Positions 14,237-24,866 of a stretch of DNA of 32,734 bases are shown in pieces. Each line of letters begins with the position of its first letter. Position 1 is the first letter of the stretch. The DNA is from Chloroflexota bacterium. GTDB taxonomy: Bacteria > Chloroflexota > Limnocylindria > Limnocylindrales > CSP1-4. The notes beneath the pieces were generated by a model. That model was not told the origin of the DNA. It did not search any database and was given only the letters and a program-made list of their open reading frames with translations. Location: assembly GCA_021813655.1 (NCBI GenBank), contig JAKAJU010000085.1, positions 1 through 32,734 of the forward strand, read 5' to 3'. The position numbers were made by a program, and so were the translations under genes.

Positions 14237-17200
14237 ATGCGCCACCCCGCCTCGCGGCACCTGCTCACGCTGGCCGTCGTCGGGGTGCTCCTCCTGCAGC
14301 TGGCCGCGTGCGGCGGAGGCTCCACGCGTCCCGACGTCGCACCGGCGCCCACGCAGGCGGCCGCGACGACCGGCCCGGCGGCCCAGGCTCTGCCCAACAT
14401 GGGCACGCAGATCACGCCGCTGGCGCCCGCGGGCTCCCAGTTCGTGGGTCTGAACCCCGGCCTGGCGGACAACCCCGACTGGCTCGCGGGACAGGCGGTC
14501 AGCACCGTCGTGAGCCCGGACCGCAAGACCCTGCTCGTCCTGACGAGCGGCTACAACCGCGTCTACCGGACCAACCTCGTCAACGGGAACCTCCAGCCGG
14601 ATGCGCTGGGGACGTACTTCAACTGGCCGGACTCCATGGAGTACGTGTTCGTCTACGACATCTCCGGGAACACGCCGGTCCAGAAGCAGGTGATCCCGGT
14701 CCCGAACACGTACAACGGCATCGCCTGGGACCCGTCCGGGAAGGGGTTCTACGTGTCGAGCGGCGTGGGCGATGTTCCGTTCAGCAGCACCGGCGCGGTG
14801 GATCCCGCCGCGAGCGCGGGCGACAACGTCCACGTCTACACGCGGGACGATGCCACAGGCGCCTGGGCGCAGTCGCAGCAGCTCCTGCTCGGGCATGCCG
14901 CGGGGAACGGTCTCGACGTCCAGGCGCCCGCCGGCCAGCAGCAGCTCCAGCCCAACGAGGCCGTCGCGGTCGCCCCATGCGCCGCCGGGGTGGCCGTCTC
15001 CGACGATGGCCAGACGCTCGTGGTGGCCAACTACTACAACGACTCGATCACGATGTTCACGGGCGGCCTGGGCCACTGGTCAACGGGCACCGAGCTGGAC
15101 CTGCGCCCCGGCATGAGCGACGCCACGAAGGCGGGCACGCCGGGCGGCGAGTACCCGTTCTGGGTGGCCGTGAAGGGCAGCGGATCCACCGCCACGGCGT
15201 ACGTCTCGAGCATCCGCGACCGCGAGATCGTCGTCGTCAGCCTTGCGGCCGCTCCCAGGGTGACGGCCCGGATCCCCGTCAAGGGCCAGCCGCTCAAGAT
15301 GACCCTGAACAAGGCGCAGTCACTCCTGTACGTCGCAGAAGACATGACGGACACCGTGGATGTCATCGACACGAAGACGAACGCCATCCTCGAGACGATC
15401 CCGGTCCTCGCCACCTCGACTGCGCTGCCCTCCATGCTCGCGCCGTACAAGGGCGCCAATCCCAACAGCGTGACCCTCACGCCCGACGAGAAGCAGCTGT
15501 ACGTGACGCTGGGCACCATGAACGCTGTGGCGGTGGTGTCGCTCGGCGGCGCGAACGCCGGTGACCAGGTCACCGGGCTCATCCCCACCGGCTGGTACCC
15601 CAACTCGGTGAGCTTCAACGGCGCCGGTACCTGGGCCTACGTGGTCAATGGGAAGTCGCCGACGGGCGCCAACCCGGACATGTACTACAGCTACGGTCCG
15701 CCCACGCACAAGAACGGCTACGCGTCCAACGAGTACAACCCACAGCTGGTCAAGGCCGGGCTCCAGAGCTTCCCGCTCCCGAACCGCGCCCAGCTCGCGA
15801 CGCTGACGTCGCAGGTCGCCACGAACAACCACTTCGCCCACACGGAGAGCGCGAGCGACGCCGCGACCATGGCCAAGGTCCGGGCGGGCGTGAAGCACGT
15901 GATCTTCATCATCAAGGAGAACCGAACGTACGACCAGGTCCTGGGCGACGCGAAGCAGGGCAACGGCGACCCGTCACTGGCGGAGTTCGGCCTCCCGCTC
16001 ACGCCCAACCAGCACAACCTTGCGCAGACGTTCGTCACGCTGGACAACACCTACGCCACCGCCGAGGTCAGCTACGACGGCTGGTCGTGGTCCACGGCAG
16101 CGCAGGCCCCGGACGTCGTGGAGAAGCAGGAGCCGGTCATGTACGCCGGCCGCGGGCTGAGCCTGGATGGCGGCCTGAACCGCAGCGTGAACGTGTCCCT
16201 CCCCACCGTCGCACAGCGCCAGGCTGCCAACCCCCTGACTCCGAGCGATCCGGACGTGCTGCCGGGCCAGGTGGATGTCAGTGCGCCCGACGGACCCGGC
16301 GGCCAGCCGAACGCGGGCTTCCTGTGGGACGCGGCGCTGCGGGCGAACCTCACCGTCCGCGACTACGGCTTCTTCGTGGACACGACCCGCTACACCTTCC
16401 CCCAGAGCTCCGCGTACAGCCTCACCCTCGCCCACGATCCGGCGGCCACCCACACGCAGACGGCCTTCTCCACGAACGTCGCCCTTGCCCCGTACACGGA
16501 TCCCTACTTCCGCGGCTGGGACCCCACGTACCCGGACTACTGGCGGTACACGGAGTGGGCGCGCGAGTTCGACACCAAGTACGTCCACGGGGGACAGGAG
16601 CTGCCGAACCTGAGCCTCGTCCGGCTCATGAACGACCACACCGGTAACTTCGCCACCGCCATCGACGGTGTGAACACCCCGGAGCTCCAGCAGGCCGACA
16701 ACGACTACGCGGTGGGCCTGCTGGTCCAGAAGATCTCCGAGAGCAGGTACGCGAACGACACGCTGATCTTCGTCATCGAGGACGACTCGCAGGACGGCCC
16801 CGACCACGTGGACTCGCATCGCACGGTCGCCCTCATCGCCGGCGCCTACGTGAAGCAGGGCGCCGTGATCTCGACGGAGTACAACACCATCGACTTCCTC
16901 CGCACGATCGAGGAGGTCCTCGGGCTGCCGCCCCTGAACATCAACGACGCGCTCGCGGAGCCGATGGCCGACGCCTTCACGACGAAGCTCACGCCGTGGC
17001 ACTTCACGGCCGTCCCGTCGGCGCTGCTGTACAACACCCAGCTGCCGCTGCCGCCGAAGCCGGCGGGCCTCGTGGTGCCGAAGCCGCTGCACGATGCCGC
17101 GTGGTGGACGAAGGCCACGGCCGGGACGGACTTCGGGTCCGCTGACAGCATGGACTTCGGCGCCTACAACCGGATCACCTGGGCCGGCGTGATGGGCGAC

Positions 17201-17284
17201 GTGCCGTATCCGGCAGCTCCCACGGGACTGGACCTGCGGCAGAACCGGGGAGAGCTCCTCGCGAGGTACGGGCTGGGGAACTGA
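14237..17284 (+). CDS. YncE-like beta-propeller fused to a PF04185-type phosphoesterase, lipoprotein
   Basis: This 1,015-aa surface protein is lipid-anchored at Cys25 (LLLQLAAC). Residues from about 80 to 480 form a beta-propeller of YVTN/YncE type, with repeated units such as TVVSPDRKTLLVLTSGYNRVY, KQLYVTLGTMNAVAVV and SVSFNGAGTWAYVVN. From about residue 552 comes VKHVIFIIKENRTYDQVLGD, the opening of the phosphoesterase (phospholipase C/acid phosphatase, PF04185) domain. FVIEDDSQDGPDHVDSHRT is its C-terminal metal-binding block. AAGGAGG at 14222-14228 lies 8 nt before the ATG. The combination matches bifunctional YncE/alkaline-phosphatase-like proteins found in soil bacteria. Substrate and metal are not known. 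A divergent metallophosphoesterase lipoprotein is the neighbour. Confidence 0.9.
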   Translation: MRHPASRHLLTLAVVGVLLLQLAACGGGSTRPDVAPAPTQAAATTGPAAQALPNMGTQITPLAPAGSQFVGLNPGLADNPDWLAGQAVSTVVSPDRKTLLVLTSGYNRVYRTNLVNGNLQPDALGTYFNWPDSMEYVFVYDISGNTPVQKQVIPVPNTYNGIAWDPSGKGFYVSSGVGDVPFSSTGAVDPAASAGDNVHVYTRDDATGAWAQSQQLLLGHAAGNGLDVQAPAGQQQLQPNEAVAVAPCAAGVAVSDDGQTLVVANYYNDSITMFTGGLGHWSTGTELDLRPGMSDATKAGTPGGEYPFWVAVKGSGSTATAYVSSIRDREIVVVSLAAAPRVTARIPVKGQPLKMTLNKAQSLLYVAEDMTDTVDVIDTKTNAILETIPVLATSTALPSMLAPYKGANPNSVTLTPDEKQLYVTLGTMNAVAVVSLGGANAGDQVTGLIPTGWYPNSVSFNGAGTWAYVVNGKSPTGANPDMYYSYGPPTHKNGYASNEYNPQLVKAGLQSFPLPNRAQLATLTSQVATNNHFAHTESASDAATMAKVRAGVKHVIFIIKENRTYDQVLGDAKQGNGDPSLAEFGLPLTPNQHNLAQTFVTLDNTYATAEVSYDGWSWSTAAQAPDVVEKQEPVMYAGRGLSLDGGLNRSVNVSLPTVAQRQAANPLTPSDPDVLPGQVDVSAPDGPGGQPNAGFLWDAALRANLTVRDYGFFVDTTRYTFPQSSAYSLTLAHDPAATHTQTAFSTNVALAPYTDPYFRGWDPTYPDYWRYTEWAREFDTKYVHGGQELPNLSLVRLMNDHTGNFATAIDGVNTPELQQADNDYAVGLLVQKISESRYANDTLIFVIEDDSQDGPDHVDSHRTVALIAGAYVKQGAVISTEYNTIDFLRTIEEVLGLPPLNINDALAEPMADAFTTKLTPWHFTAVPSALLYNTQLPLPPKPAGLVVPKPLHDAAWWTKATAGTDFGSADSMDFGAYNRITWAGVMGDVPYPAAPTGLDLRQNRGELLARYGLGN

Positions 17285-17392
17285 CGCGGGGCCACGGCGT
17301 CGCGGTCCATTCGCACACGTCCCGATGGCCAAGTGTCGGCCTATCCGCCCTTCGCGACGCCGGCAGGTGAACCCGACGACTCCTCGACACCC

Positions 17393-17422
17393 TGAGTAAG
17401 ATTACTCACCACTATGAGTAAT
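17393..17422 (+). promoter_or_regulatory. Operator of ATPase 1: TGAGTAA palindrome plus third half-site on the start codon
   Basis: TGAGTAA (17393-17399) and TTACTCA (17402-17408) form a perfect inverted repeat with a 2-nt centre. A third half-site, TGAGTAAT, begins at 17415 inside the start codon. The palindrome contains TAAGAT (17397-17402), a good -10, whose expected start point lies about 5 nt before the ATG at 17414. A protein on this site would block both initiation and translation. There is no Shine-Dalgarno. Confidence 0.75.
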
Positions 17423-18619
17423 CCGTCGACGCCCCAGTTCGAGCGGACGGCTGCGGCCGTGCTGGAGGCCCGGCTGCGGGAGCCGCGGCGCTTCATCCAG
17501 GTCGTCGCGGGACCGCGGCAGATCGGCAAGACGACGCTCGTCCAGCAGGTCCTCGCGCGCATGGCCGTGCCCGTGCGCTACGCGAGCGCGGATGAGCCCA
17601 CCCTGCGCGGTCCGGACTGGATCGCGCAGCAGTGGGAAGCGGCTCGGCTGGAGGCCGGCGGCGGCTCGGCGATCCTCGCGCTCGACGAGGTCCAGAAGAT
17701 CCCGGGCTGGTCGGAGGCCGTGAAGCGCCTCTGGGACGAGGACACGCTGGCGCGACGTCCACTCGCGGTCGTGCTGCTGGGATCCGCGCCGCTCCTCATC
17801 CAGCGCGGACTGTCCGAGAGTCTGACCGGCCGGTTCGAGGTACTGCGCCTGTCGCACTGGGCGTTCGACGAGATGCGCCAGGCCTTCGGCTTCTCACTCG
17901 ACGACTACCTGTACTTCGGCGGCTATCCGGGCGCGGCACCGCTCGTGGCGGAGCCGGAGCGTTGGCGGCGTTACGTGCTCGACTCACTCATCGAGACGGC
18001 GATTTCGCGCGACGTCCTCCTGCTCACGCGCGTGGACAAGCCCGCGCTCCTGCGCCGGCTGTTCGAGCTGGGCTCGCGATACTCGGGGCGGGTGCTCTCG
18101 TACACGAAGATGCTCGGGCAGCTCCAGGACGCAGGCAACACCACGACGCTCGCGCACTACCTCGACCTGCTCGCCGGCGCCGGCCTGATCGCGGGACTCC
18201 CGAAGTTCGCCGGCCAGGTCGTCCGCCAGCGCGGATCGAGTCCCAAGCTGCAGGTCCTGAACACTGCGCTGCTCACCGCACCCGCCGGCCTGCGGCCGGG
18301 GGACGCGCGGGCGGACCCGACCTTCTGGGGTCGGCTCGTGGAGTCCGCGGTCGGAGCCCACCTGGCGAACGCGGCGGCATCCGGCGAGTTCGAGCTCTTC
18401 TACTGGCGCGAGCGCAATCGGGAGGTCGACTTCGTCGTCCGGTCGGCAAGGCGGCTCACGGCCATCGAGGTGAAGAGCGGCCGCTCGCCGGAGGCTCTTC
18501 CCGGCATGGCCGCCTTCGTTGCCGCGTTCGATCCCGATCGGACGCTCCTCGTGGGCGGCGATGGTATCGCCCTGGAGGAGTTCCTCGCGAAGCCGGCGAG
18601 TCACTGGGTGCTCGCGTGA
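17414..18619 (+). CDS. ATPase 1: AAA_14/DUF4143 ATPase with REase-like C-terminus
   Basis: This 401-aa protein has a P-loop ATPase domain with Walker A GPRQIGKT (residues 33-40) and Walker B ILALDEVQKIPGW (87-99), plus a sensor strand VVLLGSAP. The middle (about 200-265) is helical with a winged-helix pattern, YTKMLGQLQDAGNTTTLAHYLDLLAGAGLIAGLP. The DUF4143 C-terminus ends in REVDFVV (336-342) and IEVKSGR (351-357), a full Asp/Glu-x-Lys nuclease-like motif. Related proteins are frequent in archaea, Chloroflexota and Bacteroidetes, often in many copies, and their function is unknown. No Shine-Dalgarno precedes the ATG. Its promoter is covered by a private palindrome, which suggests autoregulation through the winged helix. 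It lies 115 bp upstream of a second ATPase gene of a different subfamily. Confidence 0.9.
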   Translation: MSNPSTPQFERTAAAVLEARLREPRRFIQVVAGPRQIGKTTLVQQVLARMAVPVRYASADEPTLRGPDWIAQQWEAARLEAGGGSAILALDEVQKIPGWSEAVKRLWDEDTLARRPLAVVLLGSAPLLIQRGLSESLTGRFEVLRLSHWAFDEMRQAFGFSLDDYLYFGGYPGAAPLVAEPERWRRYVLDSLIETAISRDVLLLTRVDKPALLRRLFELGSRYSGRVLSYTKMLGQLQDAGNTTTLAHYLDLLAGAGLIAGLPKFAGQVVRQRGSSPKLQVLNTALLTAPAGLRPGDARADPTFWGRLVESAVGAHLANAAASGEFELFYWRERNREVDFVVRSARRLTAIEVKSGRSPEALPGMAAFVAAFDPDRTLLVGGDGIALEEFLAKPASHWVLA

Positions 18620-18672
18620 ACGGACGATCGGCGGAGGGTGGATCGAGCGCACCCGCGGCCAGGCCTCGCTGG

Positions 18673-18724
18673 TTGACGGCCACGGCCCTTAGTCTAAGAT
18701 GACTTAGTCGAAACGGTCTTAGAT
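18673..18724 (+). promoter_or_regulatory. Promoter and CTTAG operator cluster of ATPase 2
   Basis: TTGACG (18673-18678) and TAAGAT (18695-18700) form a promoter with a 16-bp spacer. The -10 lies inside CTAAG-ATGA-CTTAG (18694-18707), a palindrome, and this overlaps CTTAG-T-CTAAG (18688-18698), a second palindrome. A fourth CTTAG lies at 18718-18722, shortly before the GTG start. The half-site differs from those of ATPases 1 and 3, but the -10 hexamer is the same as that of ATPase 1. Confidence 0.7.
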
Positions 18725-18734
18725 AGGGATTGGC

Positions 18735-20198
18735 GTGAGGCACCCGTTCGTCGATCGGTACCGGGAGCGAGCCGACCTGGAGGACGCCTGGGCCTCTGAC
18801 CGGCCCGAGCTGGTGGTCGTCCATGGCCGCCGCCGCGTCGGGAAGTCGGCGCTCCTCGCGCGTTTCGCCTCCGGCAAGCCGATCTCGTACTACGTGGCCG
18901 CCGAGCAGCTGGAGCGCGACCAGCTGACGGACCTGGGCCGTGTGCTCGGGCCGATGTCCGTGGGGTTCCGCCGCGGTCGGCCGCCGCGTCTTGCCTTCCG
19001 AGACTGGGACGAGGCTCTGGCGGCCGTGGCCGACGCCGCCGCGACGCGCCGAGTCGGGCTCGTCCTCGACGAGTTCCCGTACCTTGTCGCCGCGGATCGG
19101 GCCCTGCCGTCGCTCATCCAGCGCTGGTGGGACGCGGTGGGCTCGCGATCCAACGTCGTCGTCATCCTCGCGGGCTCGCAGCAGTCGATGATGCGCTCGC
19201 TCGTCTCGTCCGAAGGCGCGCTGTACGGACGCCCCACGCGCGCGCACCACCTCCGACCGTTCGACTACTACTACGCCGGCCGCTTCGCATCCGCATGGGC
19301 TCCGGAGGACAGGATCCGGCTGTACGCGGTGGCCGGGGGCATCCCGGACTACCTCGAGGAGTTCGACACCTCACGGCCCCTCCGCGACGAGCTCCTCAGG
19401 GTCGCGTACTCGCCGGCCGGCAGGTTGTTCCGCGAGGCACCGGACCTGCTGCGGTCCGAGTTCACCGAGCCTCGCACCTACGAGACCGTCCTTCGCGGGA
19501 TCGCGAACGGATATGTGACACCGGGTGAGATCGCCACACAGGCGGGGCTCGCGGGCGCGAACCGCGTGACGCCGTACCTGGACAGGCTCATCGATCTGGA
19601 CCTGGTCGAGCGACGCGTCCCGCCGCCCGAGGCAGGGCAGCCGCGCTCGCGCACCAGCCAGTACGTGATCGCCGACCCGTACCTCCGCTTCTACTTCGCG
19701 CTCGTGGATCCGTGGCGCAGCGCGATCCAGCAGGGACAGGGAGCCGAGGTCCTGACAGAGACCTGGGGCGAGGAGCTCGACCGGTTCGTCAGCCGGACGT
19801 TCGAGGACGTCGCGCGCCAGCATCTCCGGCGCCTCGCCGGGACCGGCGCCGTCGGGCCGTTCACTACCGTAGGGTTCTGGTGGTTCAGCGGTGGGGATAT
19901 CGACGCCGCGGCCATGACCGGCCCGCGGCTGACGGCCGCCGGGTCCGCCAAGTGGACGCGGGAGGTCATGAAGCCCGGGGATCTGGCCGACCTGCGCCGG
20001 GACGCGGGGATCGTCGCGCCGGGCGACCGGCCCCGGCTGTTCCTCTACAGCCGCTCGGGATTCGACCGCAACGTCGCGGCCGAGCCCGACGTGACGCCCG
20101 TGACGCTGCGCGACCTGTACGCGGCGGACCTGGAGTACGAGCGGACGGAGCCCGGCCGGACGCGGTCGCGTGCTCGGTCAGATCAGGGACGGCGGTGA
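18735..20198 (+). CDS. ATPase 2: archaeal-type ATPase with winged helix and DUF234-like nuclease fold
   Basis: This 487-aa protein has Walker A GRRRVGKS (residues 31-38), Walker B VGLVLDEFPYL (107-117) and sensor VVVILAGSQQSMM. This pattern is that of the PF01637 archaeal ATPases of the STAND/MNS clade. A winged helix lies at about 250-297: IANGYVTPGEIATQAGLAG, RVTPYLDRLIDLDLVERRVP. The C-terminus, IADPYLRFYFALVDPWRS, matches DUF234, and WWFSGGDIDAAAM with GSAKW (about residues 382-407) would be its REase-like core; the usual Glu before the Lys is replaced. Translation starts at a GTG with only a weak AGGGAT upstream. It has its own promoter with CTTAG palindromes and is not obviously co-transcribed with its neighbours. 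Confidence 0.88.
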   Translation: MRHPFVDRYRERADLEDAWASDRPELVVVHGRRRVGKSALLARFASGKPISYYVAAEQLERDQLTDLGRVLGPMSVGFRRGRPPRLAFRDWDEALAAVADAAATRRVGLVLDEFPYLVAADRALPSLIQRWWDAVGSRSNVVVILAGSQQSMMRSLVSSEGALYGRPTRAHHLRPFDYYYAGRFASAWAPEDRIRLYAVAGGIPDYLEEFDTSRPLRDELLRVAYSPAGRLFREAPDLLRSEFTEPRTYETVLRGIANGYVTPGEIATQAGLAGANRVTPYLDRLIDLDLVERRVPPPEAGQPRSRTSQYVIADPYLRFYFALVDPWRSAIQQGQGAEVLTETWGEELDRFVSRTFEDVARQHLRRLAGTGAVGPFTTVGFWWFSGGDIDAAAMTGPRLTAAGSAKWTREVMKPGDLADLRRDAGIVAPGDRPRLFLYSRSGFDRNVAAEPDVTPVTLRDLYAADLEYERTEPGRTRSRARSDQGRR

Positions 20199-20320
20199 CC
20201 GCCTTCACCGGGTCAGGACGCTCCTGCGAGCGCCTCCAGGGGCGCCAGCAGTTGGTGTGGCGCTGCCGGGCTCTCACGCAAGCATGGGTGGTGGGGCCAG
20301 GTCTGAGCGCCACTCCCACA

Positions 20321-20377
20321 CTGTCCTTGCTAGAAGGACAGAATGACGACATACTGTCCCTCTAGCAATGACAGTAT
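20321..20377 (+). promoter_or_regulatory. Promoter and paired CTGTC/GACAG operators of ATPase 3
   Basis: Operator 1 (20321-20341) is CTGTCCTT-GCTAG-AAGGACAG, perfect in its 8-bp arms. Operator 2 has arms ATACTGTC (20351-20358) and GACAGTAT (20370-20377) around 11 nt. Aligned by hand as 21-mers, the two sites share 15 positions, and their centres are 33 bp apart (about three helical turns). TTGCTA (20327-20332) and CATACT (20350-20355), 17 bp apart, are the likely -35 and -10. Site 1 therefore covers the -35, while site 2 covers the -10, the start point and the ATG at 20368. Confidence 0.8.
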
Positions 20378-21680
20378 CGCACGACCTCCTCCGGCTCAAG
20401 CTCGCCGAGGCGTTGGCCACCCCCACCGTGGCTCTGACCCCTCGCGACGTGCGCGTGCCCGCCGTGCCCGGCAAGGCGCTCGCGGTGATCGGCGTGCGGC
20501 GCAGTGGGAAGACCTCGTTCATGGCCCGGCGACGCCAGGAGCGGATCGACGCCGGCCGGCCGTCCGAGTCGCAGCTGCTTCTGACCCTGGAGGATGAACG
20601 CCTCGCGGGCATGGACATCGCGGATCTTGGCTGGCTGCTCGATGAGCACGCCCGGCGGTTTCCGGACCTGGCCGGAAGCCGATCGCTGTACCTGGACGAG
20701 GCGCAGGCGGTCCCCGGCTGGGACGGGCTGGTGCGGCGGCTCATCGACTCCGGGCAGCAGGACATCCTGGTGTCGGGATCGTCGGCGCGGCTGCTGTCGC
20801 GCGAGATCGCCACGAGCTTGCGTGGGCGCGCCATGGAGGTGCTCGTCCACCCGTTCAGCTTCCGGGAGGCGCTACGTCATGCCGGCGCGGAGCCGACGGG
20901 CTCCTACGAGCACCTCGGGCCCGTCGAGCGCACGGCCTTGGACGAGCGGCTGCGCCGCTACCTGATCGAGGGAGGCTTCCCGGAGGCCCAGGGGTTGAGC
21001 GCCGCGGATCGCGCCGCCCTTGTTCGGGGCTACGTGGACATCGTCGTGCTCAGGGATGTCATCGAACGCCATGCCGTCAGTAACCCGGTCGCGCTCCGCT
21101 GGATCGAGCGTCAGTTGCTCGCCCAGCCGGGGGGGCCGTTCACGGTCAACAAGCAGCACGATGTACTGCGCAGCCAGGGGATCCCCGTGGGCAAGGACAC
21201 GCTCCACGCCTACCTGGCCTACCTCGAGGACGCGTTCCTCGTCCGAACGCTCGCCATGGACAGCGCGTCTGAGCGCCAGCGGATGACGAACCCACGCAAG
21301 GCGTACCCGGTGGACCCGGCGCTCAGTGCGCCGTTCGAGCGCACCGGACACGAGGCCGGAGGCGCCGCCCTCGAGACCGTCGTGCTTCTCGAGCTCGAGC
21401 GCCGCGGGTACGAGGCCGCTTACGTGCACACGCGCGCGGGGTTCGAGGTCGACTTCATCGCCAGGCGGGCCGGCGACCCACCGCTCCTGCTCCAGGTGTC
21501 GCTGGAGACCGAAGGGGACGCCACCTGGGACCGGGAGCTTCGAGCGCTTGTCGAAGCCGCTCCTCGCTATCCCGATGCCAGGGCCGTGATCCTGACCCTC
21601 GACGCCGCGCCGCCGTCCCGACCGCTGCCGCCCGCCATCACGTGGGTACCGGCCGCTCGATGGCTCCTGGAGGAGGCGGG

Positions 21681-21684
<4 letters not shown>
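20368..21684 (+). CDS. ATPase 3: AAA_14/DUF4143 ATPase coupled to HsdR
   Basis: This 438-aa protein has Walker A GVRRSGKT (residues 42-49), Walker [14 protein letters not shown] (106-118) and sensor [13 protein letters not shown] winged-helix segment spans about 235-297: [44 protein letters not shown]4143 follows with [19 protein letters not shown] (359-365) and LLLQVSLE (373-380). The usual catalytic Lys is missing in this last strand, so nuclease activity is doubtful. The start is nearly leaderless, with the initiation region inside an operator. The stop TGA overlaps the GTG start of HsdR, so both proteins are made from one message under this ATPase's own operators. Its sequence is clearly distinct from ATPase 1 despite the shared architecture. 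Confidence 0.9.
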
Positions 21685-24833
<3,149 letters not shown>

Positions 24834-24866
24834 GGAAGCATCGGCCCACGGGCCGGGATTGGCCGC

